Shown here in pieces: positions 1 to 8,200 of a DNA stretch of 15,649 nt (its first letter is position 1; each line of letters begins with the position of its first letter). Source of the DNA: Fibrobacter sp. (GTDB lineage Bacteria; Fibrobacterota; Fibrobacteria; Fibrobacterales; Fibrobacteraceae); the NCBI GenBank assembly GCA_017520105.1, contig JAFWRL010000059.1, positions 1 through 15,649 on the forward strand, read 5' to 3'. The notes beneath the pieces are model-generated. The model did not search any database, had not been told where the DNA came from, and worked only from the letters and a program-made list of their open reading frames with translations. A program made the position numbers and the translations under genes.

Positions 1-407
1 CAACCGTCGCGGTCGATTTTGTTCACGACGACAATCGGGGTAAGGCCGAGTTCCAAAGCCTTCTTCGTCACGAAGCGGGTCTGGGCCATCGGACCTTCGA
101 AAGCGTCAACAACCAGAAGAACGCCATCGACAGTTCCCAAAACGCGTTCCACCTGGCCACCGAAGTCGGCGTGCCCCGGGGTATCGACGATGTTCACGCG
201 GTATCCTTTGTACATCACGCTCGTGTTCTTGGAGAGGATGGTAATGCCGCGTTCGCGTTCGAGGTTGTCGGAGTCCATCACGCGGTCCACAATTTCTTCA
301 CCTTCGTGGAAAGTTCCGCACTGTTTGAGAAGCTGGTTCACCAGGGTTGTTTTACCGTGGTCAACGTGGGCGATGATGGCGACGTTTCTGATTTTTGATT
401 GATCCAT
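1..407 (-). CDS. typA: Ribosome-associated GTPase TypA/BipA, N-terminal part (runs off the window)
   Basis: This is the first 135 codons of a translational GTPase; the rest lies beyond base 1. TypA/BipA binds the 70S ribosome and helps ribosome assembly and stress or cold adaptation. All the GTP-binding motifs expected in this length are visible: P-loop AHVDHGKTT at residues 13-21, switch I RERGITI at 51-57, switch [12 protein letters not shown] at 75-84 and NKID at 129-132. The alanine at the start of the P-loop (AHVDHGKT rather than GHVDHGKT) and the continuation [10 protein letters not shown] are typical of TypA rather than EF-Tu, LepA or EF-G. The ATG at 407-405 has a GGTGG-like ribosome site about 8 bases upstream and a CTATCTTTG -10 candidate at 450-442. 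It is divergent from ruvX across a gap of about 96 bases. Confidence 0.95.
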   Translation of the reverse strand, partial: MDQSKIRNVAIIAHVDHGKTTLVNQLLKQCGTFHEGEEIVDRVMDSDNLERERGITILSKNTSVMYKGYRVNIVDTPGHADFGGQVERVLGTVDGVLLVVDAFEGPMAQTRFVTKKALELGLTPIVVVNKIDRDG

Positions 408-440
408 ATTTTATCCACCGTTGGCGTTTAATTTTCGGGC

Positions 441-450
441 GCAAAGATAG
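441..450 (-). promoter_or_regulatory. Candidate promoter -10 element for typA
   Basis: Read on the minus strand the sequence is CTATCTTTGC, which fits the Bacteroidota-type -10 pattern TAnnTTTG. A TTG lies about 20 bases upstream, within the range seen for the -33 element of such promoters. The expected transcript start is about 27 bases before the typA ATG, leaving room for the GGTGG ribosome site. Similar CTATnTTT boxes stand before several other genes in this window. No transcript data are available, so this is a motif call. Confidence 0.5.
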
Positions 451-490
451 AAAAATGAGTGGAAAAATGCAATATTTATGCCTCGTATTC

Positions 491-497
491 TATATTT
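491..497 (+). promoter_or_regulatory. Candidate -10 element for ruvX, leaderless arrangement
   Basis: TATATTT, preceded by a C, ends six bases before the GTG start of ruvX. No Shine-Dalgarno sequence fits in the space between them. If this is the -10 box, transcription would begin at or within a base or two of the start codon, giving a leaderless mRNA. No clear -35 element is seen. Confidence 0.45.
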
Positions 498-503
498 AGT
501 GAT

Positions 504-917
504 GTGAATTACTTGGCTTTGGATTACGGAGAACATCGGGTCGGGGTCGCTTTTGGCGATTCCGAACTTAAAATGGCCTTCTCGAGAGAGACGATTGACC
601 AGAAGACGACCAATCTGTTCGAGCGACTGGACCAGCTTGTGCGCATCAACAAAATTGATGAGTTCGTGGTCGGGATGCCGTACCACCCGGATGGCCGCAA
701 GGACGGGAAAAACGTGGTGGTCGAATCTTTCATCAAGGATTTGGCACTGCGTTTCCCGGGAATGAAGATCCATACGCAGGACGAATCGTACTCCAGCGTT
801 CAGGCGCAGGAATTTACGTCTTACCTGAGTAAAAAGAAAAAACAGAAGAACAAGGCCATTATCGACCGCACCGCCGCCGCCATTATACTCCAGCGCTGGT
901 TCGACGAAAACCCCTAA
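504..917 (+). CDS. ruvX: Putative Holliday junction resolvase RuvX/YqgF (pre-16S rRNA nuclease family)
   Basis: RNase H-fold protein of the YqgF/RuvX family, linked to 16S rRNA 5'-end maturation and, by fold, to Holliday junction cleavage. The family signature is complete: LALDYGEHRVGVAFGD near the N-terminus carries the first catalytic Asp, VVGMPYHPDGRKDGKN forms the central segment, DESYSSVQAQE carries the acidic residue of the third motif, and DRTAAAIILQRWFDEN is the C-terminal motif. I chose the GTG at 504 over the upstream in-frame ATG at 459. It gives 137 residues, the usual family length, and begins directly at the first beta strand, while the extra 15 residues encoded upstream look like non-coding DNA. 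A TATATTT box lies six bases before it. The lysine-rich stretch KKKKQKNK before the last motif is somewhat unusual. Confidence 0.9.
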   Translation: MNYLALDYGEHRVGVAFGDSELKMAFSRETIDQKTTNLFERLDQLVRINKIDEFVVGMPYHPDGRKDGKNVVVESFIKDLALRFPGMKIHTQDESYSSVQAQEFTSYLSKKKKQKNKAIIDRTAAAIILQRWFDENP

Positions 918-944
918 AACATTTCCGTTATTCTTAGCGATTTA

Positions 945-1050
945 CGTCATTCTGACTCATCCCTTTTTCGTCATTCTGACCCTGTAAGGGGAAGAATCCA
1001 GTGCATTTTCTTTTTCCCGTCATTCTGAGCGAAGCGAAAGAATCCAGTGC
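945..1050 (+). repeat. Cluster of three copies or remnants of a structured intergenic repeat
   Basis: The consensus is CGTC-ATTCT-GA-(inner stem-loop)-GA-AGAAT-CCAGTGC. Copy A (945-957) keeps only the left arm CGTCATTCTGACT. Copy B (969-1004) has the outer stem ATTCT/AGAAT, tandem GA/GA, and inner stem CCC-TGTAA-GGG. Copy C (1018-1050) has the same outer stem and the inner sequence GCGAAGC, a known very stable mini-hairpin, with one extra A in the right-hand GA. A further full copy on the other strand lies at 13309-13346. The sequence resembles the CATTCTGAGCGAAGCGAAGAATC repeats scattered between genes in many bacterial genomes. Here the copies fill the gap between ruvX and the next gene. 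Confidence 0.85.
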
Positions 1051-1061
1051 GGTACTTTTTA

Positions 1062-1070
1062 CTATATTTG
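1062..1070 (+). promoter_or_regulatory. Candidate -10 element for the 1075 gene, leaderless arrangement
   Basis: CTATATTTG matches the TAnnTTTG pattern and ends four bases before the ATG at 1075. There is no ribosome-binding site between them, so a leaderless transcript is likely. The repeat cluster ends only 12 bases upstream, so any -35 contact would fall inside repeat DNA. Confidence 0.5.
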
Positions 1071-1074
1071 CAGC

Positions 1075-1533
1075 ATGGCTAAAGATTTCGATAATTTTGA
1101 TGATGAAGAGATGGACGAAGAAACCGGTGCGATGCTCGACGCATTGAATGCCGAAGAAAACTTCGTTCCGCAAGTTCGTGACTACAGTGACCGCCGCATC
1201 CTAATCTGGGAAGAGGACGATGCCCGCCGTGAGGCCTGCCTCGAAGTCCTTTCGGATTTGCTCGTTGGCGCTTTCTTCAAGGCCGTCAAGACCGAAGCCG
1301 AGGCGATGCAGCAGCTCGAAGAAGACGACTGGGATACGTTCGTCGTGGATTTCTATACCGAAGGAGTTTCCGTGAGCGACTTCATCAAGCGTGTGAACAA
1401 CTATCCGGGGTCGATTCTGGTCGCCATCAACATGGGACCTCTGACGCTCCCCGAGGAACGCGAACCTGCCAAGGCCGAAAACCTGCGCCGCCTGTTCGAC
1501 ATCGAACGCGCCAGCACGCAGATTCACGCATAA
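1075..1533 (+). CDS. Small protein with a degenerate response-regulator receiver-like domain
   Basis: A 152-residue acidic protein. Residues 1-36 are rich in Asp and Glu and probably disordered. Residues 41-120 follow the order of a CheY-like receiver: ILIWEEDD at 42-49 resembles the beta1 end with its acidic pocket, then a helix from 51 to about 64, then WDTFVVDFYTEG at 86-97, where D92 falls at the phospho-acceptor position. ILVAINMG at 114-121 resembles beta4, but the usual Thr/Ser is Asn, and I see no conserved Lys after beta5. It may therefore not signal by ordinary phosphorylation. No output domain is present. It stands alone, with a leaderless-type promoter box before it and a terminator after it. 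The receiver assignment is inference from pattern, not a firm homology. Confidence 0.75.
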   Translation: MAKDFDNFDDEEMDEETGAMLDALNAEENFVPQVRDYSDRRILIWEEDDARREACLEVLSDLLVGAFFKAVKTEAEAMQQLEEDDWDTFVVDFYTEGVSVSDFIKRVNNYPGSILVAINMGPLTLPEEREPAKAENLRRLFDIERASTQIHA

Positions 1534-1556
1534 CTCGAAAATTTTATTCCATGATT

Positions 1557-1580
1557 GCCCGGCTTCTGTCGGGCTTTTTA
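1557..1580 (+). terminator. Rho-independent terminator after the receiver-like gene
   Basis: GCCCGGC-TTCT-GTCGGGC forms a 7-bp stem with one G-T pair and a four-base loop, followed directly by TTTTTA. It lies 24 bases past the stop codon at 1533. The reverse strand has no T-run, so it acts only on plus-strand transcription. Confidence 0.85.
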
Positions 1581-1677
1581 TATAGTGCTGTAACAGAGTC
1601 CTTCTTAAGAGATATAAAATGATGAATCCATTGCGCGATGCGAATGAATTCACCATTTTTACGGGAGTCGATGAGGA

Positions 1678-2925
1678 CTAGTTCCCGCAGGCGGATATAA
1701 CACCTGGCGTGGGCGTGCCCGTGCACCAGGAATCGGCTTCATTACGTTTGTTCCAGAGCCCGATGTTCAGTTGCGAGCTCTTGCGCACTGCTGCCGAAGA
1801 CGAACCGATGGGAAGCGGTGACACGTGCAGCGAATCCGCCTTGCCGTAATAGAGCGAGTCGAGAACGTTTCCGTTACACTGCAAAACGATGGAACCGTAG
1901 GTCTTTCCAAATGTCGGCATATTTTCTGTGAATTTGTATATGCCGGCACTTTCGGCGTCTTCGCGGTCGCCCACGACAAGAACCTTGTTGGGCGGTAACT
2001 CCAGCGTCTCGATTTCGGCAGAACCGCTCACGTTCGAGGTCTTTCCGAGGGTGCACTTGTCCAGTACGAGCGTGTCGGTGCTCCCGTTGTAGAATTCCAC
2101 GAAAGTGAATTGCGTGGAATCCTTGGTGTTGGGCTGCACGAAGAATTCGCTCATGACGATATCGTTTGCGGCCGGAGCGCGCTTTATCGCTGGGAGCTGG
2201 AGCGAAACCTGCAAATTCACATCCTTGGCGATGTCGATGGCAAGTGCTATCTTGCTCCGGAGCGATTCAATTTGGAAACTCGGAATGGGCGAGTCCTCGT
2301 CGAGCGTGAAGTCGTCTTCCATGCTGAAGATAGTCTTGCCGCTTTCGTCCTGCATCGAAATGGAGATGTGGTATTCGCGGTCGAGCTTGAGGTCGTCGCT
2401 GGTGAATGTGACGTTCTCAGAGTCGAACACCATGGGGTAGGTGAACGTTTCTCCGCCGCTCGTGAGCTTCATTTCGCCTGTCTTGATTCCTGCCGGGTTG
2501 CCAAAGCCGATGGGAATCTTCACATAGACGAACCCGACCAGTGCGTGCAATGGAATTTTTAGGTTTACGGATGAACCTGCTTCGAGGGATGTCGTGATTT
2601 CGCCTTCTTGCATCAATGCGCCGATAGCGTAGAGCTTGGCGTTGAACACCCATTCTTCACCGGGGAAAAGGTCGAGGTTGAACGACTTCTTCTCGATGGA
2701 ATGCACGAGATGGAGCGTGTCCGTACCGTAGCAGTCGAGTACGAGGCTGTCGAGCAGCGGCGTTTCGGAAAAGTCCAAGTTGAGGGCTACATTGGCTGTA
2801 GTCCCCATTTGGATTGTCGGATTGGACGTCTCGGCTTGGGTTTCGCTGGAGCAGTTCCAAAGGGATAGAGCTGCGATGATTGAGGCTGCGCCGAGGCAGA
2901 CGTGTTTTTTTGTTGTAGGACTCAT
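1678..2925 (-). CDS. Exported lipoprotein with C-terminal lamin-tail domain
   Basis: A 415-residue protein beginning with a signal peptide: basic MSPTTKKH, a hydrophobic run to about residue 23, then C25 in the context LSLWNC. The Asn before the Cys is an unusual lipobox residue, so lipidation is probable rather than certain. Residues 45-245 are beta-rich and look like one or two Ig-like domains of unknown family. Residues about 255-410 match the lamin-tail (LTD) fold: DIVMSEFFVQP opening, FVEFYNGSTDTLVL core, LPPNKVLVVGD, and the closing GTPTPGV motif usual for the family. LTD domains are common in surface and extracellular proteins of Bacteroidota and Fibrobacterota; their ligands are mostly unknown. 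A strong AGGAGG site precedes the ATG by about 6 bases, unlike the leaderless genes nearby. Confidence 0.85.
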   Translation of the reverse strand: MSPTTKKHVCLGAASIIAALSLWNCSSETQAETSNPTIQMGTTANVALNLDFSETPLLDSLVLDCYGTDTLHLVHSIEKKSFNLDLFPGEEWVFNAKLYAIGALMQEGEITTSLEAGSSVNLKIPLHALVGFVYVKIPIGFGNPAGIKTGEMKLTSGGETFTYPMVFDSENVTFTSDDLKLDREYHISISMQDESGKTIFSMEDDFTLDEDSPIPSFQIESLRSKIALAIDIAKDVNLQVSLQLPAIKRAPAANDIVMSEFFVQPNTKDSTQFTFVEFYNGSTDTLVLDKCTLGKTSNVSGSAEIETLELPPNKVLVVGDREDAESAGIYKFTENMPTFGKTYGSIVLQCNGNVLDSLYYGKADSLHVSPLPIGSSSAAVRKSSQLNIGLWNKRNEADSWCTGTPTPGVISACGN

Positions 2926-2989
2926 ATAACCTCCTGTTTTTGGTTGGTCCTACTTACTTAACACGCAGTAACGAGATGTTTGGTCTGAA

Positions 2990-3024
2990 AATTTTATGTA
3001 AAATTGTTTAAACGGAATTTCCGT
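2990..3024. promoter_or_regulatory. Two palindromes in the leader region of the lamin-tail lipoprotein gene
   Basis: ACGGAA-T-TTCCGT at 3012-3024 is a perfect 6-bp dyad around one base, and AATTTTA-TG-TAAAATT at 2990-3005 is a perfect 7-bp dyad. Both lie in the 122-base gap between the GGQ gene and the lipoprotein gene. The first has the size of an operator. The second is AT-rich and overlaps the region where a minus-strand -10 would be expected, so it may be chance or part of the promoter. Confidence 0.35.
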
Positions 3025-3047
3025 AACATTTGTCAGCTAACTAAAAC

Positions 3048-3539
3048 CTACAGATGCAGTTTGCTTTTGCCGTTTTCTATGCGGTTGCCTTGCAACTTCG
3101 CTGCGCAAGCCTTATCCTGTCGGAGTATTTTCACGAGTGCGCTCGGACTAAGCCCAAATGCTGCCGCCGCTGCTTTCGTGTCGCCGTTCTTGGTCGCCAT
3201 AATGTCAAAAACATGCGCGACGAACAGCGGAAACTGCGCGTTGCTCGGCTGGATATGCCCGTTGCTGCCCGGAAATTTCATCTCGACTTCGGGGGGCGTT
3301 TCACGGACATTCAGCGCAAGAGCCATTTGCATGCGGTGCAGTGCGTGAATTTTGTTCTCTTTCGCGCTTCGGCTTTCTGATGATTTAATTTCTAAATTAT
3401 ATTGTGGTAACGAAAGATGGACTCCGGTATTGGTCTTGTTTCTGTGCTGACCGCCGGGGCCGCTGCCTTGATATCCCTTCAGGGTACAGGCCCGCAAAAG
3501 TTCATCGAGGTTCATTTTCAGGTAGGTATCGCGATGCAT
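3048..3539 (-). CDS. Release-factor-like peptidyl-tRNA hydrolase domain protein (GGQ protein)
   Basis: A 163-residue protein with only the catalytic domain of class I release factors. GSGPGGQHRNKTNTGVHL at about 25-42 contains the GGQ motif (29-31), which enters the ribosomal peptidyl transferase centre and hydrolyses peptidyl-tRNA. There is no codon-recognition domain, so a rescue role on stalled ribosomes, as for ArfB/YaeJ, is the natural guess. The C-terminal part (about 110-163) has the Ala-rich helix and LSPSALVKILRQD segment seen in the short 'release factor-like' family, rather than the long basic tail of ArfB. The start is uncertain: M1 at 3539 overlaps the start of the divergent lipoprotein gene, while M9 at 3515 avoids that. 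A CTATTTTA box at 3558-3551 fits M1. Confidence 0.85.
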   Translation of the reverse strand: MHRDTYLKMNLDELLRACTLKGYQGSGPGGQHRNKTNTGVHLSLPQYNLEIKSSESRSAKENKIHALHRMQMALALNVRETPPEVEMKFPGSNGHIQPSNAQFPLFVAHVFDIMATKNGDTKAAAAAFGLSPSALVKILRQDKACAAKLQGNRIENGKSKLHL

Positions 3540-4259
3540 GTTCTGAAAAATAAAATAGTTCTAGCGCTTTTGGTGAGCGTATTTGCGTTTATGGCGGGTT
3601 GTGCCGGTTCTTCCAAGGATTCCGGTGCTACTGGCGAATCTGTCGAGACTGCCGCGGTCCGTGATGCAAAGGTTAAGGCTCAGGAAGCGGACAAACTTGC
3701 GATGCTCGAAGGCATGTACGAACTGTTCAAGAATTCGGTCAAGAACCACGCCCCGTCCGATATTTTACTGGGCTTTTTGACGGACTCCTCTGAATACTGG
3801 CTTGATACGCTTGAAAACCATGCCAAGATATACGATGCTGCAGCCATGGATACCTGCCAGTTCTACGAGGCTTACGCCATTGTGCTTTATAGGCTCTTTG
3901 AACGCGAACATCTATGGGACGTTCCCGACTACCGCATGCTCTACCTGCTTTTGTACAACAGCGGATTTCTGGACGTGGTCGATCGCGTGAACATGGGCCC
4001 GTTCGAAATCAAGAACGACCGCGGGAGTGTGGGGCTTGCCTCAAGTCCGAAGGTGCCTATCATGCTGTTTGAATGGGACGATACGAAGTGGAAACTTGAC
4101 CTTGTCGAGACGCTCCCACTCATAACGAAAGGTGTTGAAGCGACTGCTGCAAAGAAAAACTGGACGGGGGCAAAGCTTGCCCTTTACTGGCTCGACAAAA
4201 AGTACCACTTGCAGTATTCACGTCTAGACGATTCTCTGCTTGAACCGATTGGTTTTTAA
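3534..4259 (+). CDS. Lipoprotein of unknown function
   Basis: A 241-residue protein. The frame is open from 3417, but the ATG at 3534 is chosen because it opens a clean lipoprotein signal peptide: MHVLKNK, a hydrophobic stretch, and lipobox FMAGC with C23. An AGGTAGG-like ribosome site lies about 8 bases upstream. The mature part starts with a Ser/Gly/Thr linker, then a mostly helical region (about 40-140) rich in Asp, Leu and Tyr, with short beta segments later. I recognise no family. It heads the plus-strand cluster that leads to PorU, with 27 bases to the next gene, so an envelope role linked to that cluster is possible but unproven. Its start codon and that of the GGQ gene share the palindrome ATGCAT. 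Confidence 0.8.
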   Translation: MHVLKNKIVLALLVSVFAFMAGCAGSSKDSGATGESVETAAVRDAKVKAQEADKLAMLEGMYELFKNSVKNHAPSDILLGFLTDSSEYWLDTLENHAKIYDAAAMDTCQFYEAYAIVLYRLFEREHLWDVPDYRMLYLLLYNSGFLDVVDRVNMGPFEIKNDRGSVGLASSPKVPIMLFEWDDTKWKLDLVETLPLITKGVEATAAKKNWTGAKLALYWLDKKYHLQYSRLDDSLLEPIGF

Positions 4260-4286
4260 GGGTCTTAAAATTAGGATATAGAGTTT

Positions 4287-5174
4287 ATGCGTAAAATTCT
4301 CGCGTCTTGCGCACTTGTTCTTGCTTTTGCGGTAATGTCCTCAGCAGCGCCAGCGACGTCTCCAAAATCAAAGCAACAGGCATCCTCGACGAAAATCTAT
4401 GGAGCGATTGAAGCGAAGGATGGCTTTGTAGGCTCTCGTCTTTTTGACGTGCTCGACTCTGTCGGTGGTTCGGGAACGTGGATGGAATGGGACGTGAACG
4501 GTGTTCGCGACCCATCCTTGATGAAGGTTCTTGACCCGCTTTTGAAGTCTTCGAACAAGCCGAAGATGATTTGGCTCATTACCGAACGCGATACACCTTT
4601 GCTTTCGGTACTGTTGCCGAAGGGGGCGGGCGAGGTGCTCGTGTTTTACGAACTGGGTGCGCTGGACGCCAAGCCGGTGCAGCTGAAGCTGAATAAAGTC
4701 CTGACTCCAGATGTCGTGTTTAGGGATTATAGACAAGTGTCGGAAACGGAATTTATCCATCTCGACCGTCAGAATCTAAAAATTTCGGTGTTGGATAAAT
4801 TAATCAGGTTTACTTACGACAATCCCGACAAGACTCCGCTCCGCTACGATCCAGATTTTTCAACGAAAACGATTGTCGATAAACATGCTGAAGTAAATGA
4901 CTATCTGGGCTTTTTGAAATACGAGTATTCCATGATGCTCCGTGCTTTTGTCCAATCGACTCGTGGCATTTTCAATTGGCAGCCGTGGCATTGGTACATG
5001 GACAAGTGGAATTCGAAATACATGATTACGCCCAAGGAAATCGAAATGATTCTTTCTAAAGGGTTTCCTCCCGATTACATCACCGTGTTCAAGGCCAAAG
5101 CCTCGGATGGTGAAGTTATCGAAATGCGCACAACGGGGAACGGGTTCCTTGAAATGGTCGTTACAAGACCATAA
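4287..5174 (+). CDS. Exported protein of unknown function
   Basis: A 295-residue protein with a Sec-type signal peptide (MRKILASCALVLAFAVMSSAAPA, probable cleavage after an Ala near 21-23) and a short Ser/Lys/Gln linker. The mature part begins with an alternating strand-like region (about 38-170) and continues into an aromatic-rich, probably helical region with a WQPWHWYMDKW segment near residues 233-243. The last 50 residues look beta-rich. I recognise no domain and see no catalytic motif. An AGGATATAGAG ribosome site precedes the ATG. It follows the lipoprotein gene by 27 bases and precedes PorU by 40, so it is likely co-transcribed with the lipoprotein. PorU appears to have its own promoter box as well. 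Confidence 0.8.
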   Translation: MRKILASCALVLAFAVMSSAAPATSPKSKQQASSTKIYGAIEAKDGFVGSRLFDVLDSVGGSGTWMEWDVNGVRDPSLMKVLDPLLKSSNKPKMIWLITERDTPLLSVLLPKGAGEVLVFYELGALDAKPVQLKLNKVLTPDVVFRDYRQVSETEFIHLDRQNLKISVLDKLIRFTYDNPDKTPLRYDPDFSTKTIVDKHAEVNDYLGFLKYEYSMMLRAFVQSTRGIFNWQPWHWYMDKWNSKYMITPKEIEMILSKGFPPDYITVFKAKASDGEVIEMRTTGNGFLEMVVTRP

Positions 5175-5200
5175 TGGATTATTTTACAGATGATAGTTTT

Positions 5201-5208
5201 CTATTTTA
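5201..5208 (+). promoter_or_regulatory. Candidate -10 element for porU, leaderless arrangement
   Basis: CTATTTTA ends six bases before the GTG start of the PorU gene. No Shine-Dalgarno sequence lies in the 40-base gap after the previous gene. The arrangement repeats that seen before ruvX and the 1075 gene, suggesting an internal promoter giving a leaderless porU mRNA. Confidence 0.4.
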
Positions 5209-5214
5209 TGCTTT

Positions 5215-8200
5215 GTGAATTCTATCATTAAAAAATTTCAGATACTTCTAGTTGCCTGCGCAACGGCTTCCAGTCTGGCATCTTCTGTTGTGGAAGATTC
5301 CAAGAAACATTTTATTTTGGACGACGAGGTCCTGGATTCTTCCAAGGAGACCTGCGAAGACGGTTCGGGGAAGTTCTTCCACCCGGAAGACGCTTTCTAC
5401 ATGGACTCCAGTTCGGTCCCGATACGTCATTATCGTTTAGCCGTCCCGTCGAACAACAAACCTTCGGTCTCGGTGACGAATAGCGAACTTCTCCCGTTGG
5501 ACGCCCCGCTTTGCAAATCGACTCCGGCGAAATTCATTCCGGTTTCTGTCTCGGCTCCGTTCTTGAAGGACAACTTATGGATGGTTGACGTGCGCGTGCC
5601 GCTTTACGTCAAACAGGGAAATTCTGTGGCTCTCCGTAAGGCATTCCGCTTGAAAGTCGATTTCGCCTCTGCTGCGGTAGGTGGCCGGAATCCGGGTGCA
5701 CGTGCTTTGATGCAAGTATCGAATGCGAAATCGGCGTCCCAGTTTGGCGTTGCCGGCGCTTCCGTTTCTTCCTTGCGTCGCGAAGCTTCTTCCGAAATCG
5801 ACAACGTGGTGCAACTGGCCGAGTTTATCGTCGGGGACAAGGGGTCCTCGGCTATAGCGTCGTTCAGCGAAGATGGAATGTATGCGGTCAGCTACGAAAC
5901 TATCAATAATGCGCTTAATAAAATCGGACGCAGGGGCTTGAGCGGAATCCCTGTTGAAAAAATTTGTCTTTATGGCGCTTCGCCGGATACACTCCCGGAT
6001 ATGGCTCCGGGCGCAAAGCTTCGCAACCCAAACCAACTTTTTGAATTGCCCATCAAAGTGAACGATCGCAATGGCGATGGCATTTTCAGCGAAGGCGACT
6101 CTCTTTATTTCGTAGGTTATGGAAATGCGTTCTGGAAACGCATCGATTCCGAACCGCTTAGTTATTCTAAAACGGGTATGAGTTATTTCCATTCGTACTC
6201 GCCATATTCCTATTATCAGCATTTCGTTTTTGGCTACAAAGAAGTAGGGAAGGGCCTCCGTATGGAAACACTCGCCCAGCCGAAAGCAACGCCGAAGGAT
6301 ATTGACTGGTACAGGTATGTGCGTGCCGAAGAAGATGAACTCTTGATTGATACTTATTACGGCAAGGGTATCGACTGGGAACGCGCTACCGGTAAGGAAT
6401 GGTTCTGGAAATGGCATGCCAGGTCCGATACAAACTCGTATTCCGCACAAGACTTGAGGTTCCAATCGACAACGGACTTGCCTGGCTTAGTCTCGGGCGG
6501 GAAAGGCTATGTTGCATATTCGTTTTTCCCTTATCGCACGCTTAAATCGACGTCGGGAGCCGACCAATCAACAGCGGACACATTTTCAATCAAAGATTAC
6601 GACTATAGGATGCAGTTCATTCGTTTTATCATTGCTGTAAATGGTGAAACCCAATTCTGGTCCGATGGCACGTTATTGCCCGGCGGAAACTTCGCTTTTG
6701 CTGTCAATTCGCTTTCAAAAACAGGCAACAAGTACGAATTGAAAATGCTCCCGAACCAGAAACAGTACGACCGCTTTGACGGGTATTCCGTGGCATATCA
6801 ATGGGATCCTTCTTCTGTGGCGATTGATTCTTCGGAGTGGCTGTTGCCTGGATTTGCGACAGGCGTTATCCAAATTCCGGTCGGGAAGAACAATGACCTT
6901 CGTGTGATGAAGTTCAAGAACTTCAGACAAATCGGACTTTTGACCGTGTCGAATGGTTTCGCTGTCGATAGCATCGGCGCATCCGATGATGTCCGTTATT
7001 TGCTGTTCCGCGACAAGGACCGTCGTAAGGCGACACTGGCGGTTCAAGGCATCATGGAGCCTTCGAAAAATGCAGTGCAGAAACTTTCGCAGATTTCGGC
7101 GAAGACGGAATATCTGATTATAACTCCAGAGGAATTTCTAGCTCCGGCAGAGTCGCTAGCCGTGTTCCGCTCCAGTGAAAAAGCGGCGAACCCGTTGGTG
7201 ACGGCGGTCGTTTCAGCAGAAAATATTTACAGACATTATACCAGCGGTTCTCCGTCTCCGGTTGCTATACGAAACTTTATCGCATACGCCAGAAGTGTTT
7301 GCCCAGATTTGCGTTTTGTCTTGTTGGCCGGGGCCGGTCATTACGACTATCGCGGACTCAATACAAAACTTGGCAAGAACTATTTGCCGCCGTTCGAAAA
7401 GGAATCTTCTGTAACGGAAGACTTCTTCGCCGTTCTGGATTCGGGTGAAGTTGTTCGTGGTCGCGATGCGTATGACCTCGATTTGGCATTGGGGCGTTTG
7501 CCTGTTACGTCTGTTTCTGAATTTTACGGATACATCCAAAAGGCAAAGGACTACGAAGAAATCGGGACGTTCGACCATAGCGAATGGAAATCAACGCTTT
7601 TGTTTGCTGCCGATGATGCCCGTAACGGCAATGCTCAGGACGATGCAGAACACACGCGTCATCAGGAGTCCTTGGCAAATTTAATCGACTCGCTTTCTAA
7701 AGCCCAGGGCTTCAGGTGGAACCAGAAAAAAGTCTATTTGCTGGATTATGAGTATGATGCCGCCGGACAGAAACAGGAAGCGACGAACGACTTCTTGAAC
7801 ATCATGAACCAGGGTGCTTTGATGACCATGTATTTTGGGCATGGCTCCAAAGTCGCTTGGGCATCCGAGGGCTTGCTAAAGCTTCCGTACCTTTCGAAAC
7901 TTTCGAATAAAAAAACTTATACGATATTGAATTCTTTCTCGTGTACGGTAGGCCGATTTGATGAAGGTAACTCCAGGTCGTTGTCCGAAGCGTTTGTCCT
8001 TGAACCGGACGTCGGTGCTATTGCGGCTATCGGTGCGGCTCGCGAAACTTATGCTGAATCCAATAGACAGTTTGCCCATAATTTTGTCAGTAAGGCCTTG
8101 CTTGTTAATGGCAATTATCTCGGCGTTGCCTACATGATGTCCAAAAATCCCGATTCCGGAATCAGAGAGGCAGATGTTGTCTATAATACGGAACATTATG

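Noticed and set aside
19..402. Open frames on the plus strand at the left edge
   Set aside because: They are antisense to the TypA reading frame, which has complete GTPase motifs; their translations show no recognisable family.
459..503. Upstream ATG of ruvX
   Set aside because: The added 15 residues overlap the TATATTT box and go beyond the usual family length and first beta strand.
3417..3533. Upstream in-frame extension of the 3534 lipoprotein gene
   Set aside because: The extra 39 residues lie antisense to the GGQ motif region and would bury the lipoprotein signal peptide inside the protein.
5215..5262. PorU as a lipoprotein (LLVAC near residue 15)
   Set aside because: The hydrophobic stretch before the Cys is very short and the hydrophobic/small-residue run continues past it, which fits an ordinary signal peptide better; the point remains open.
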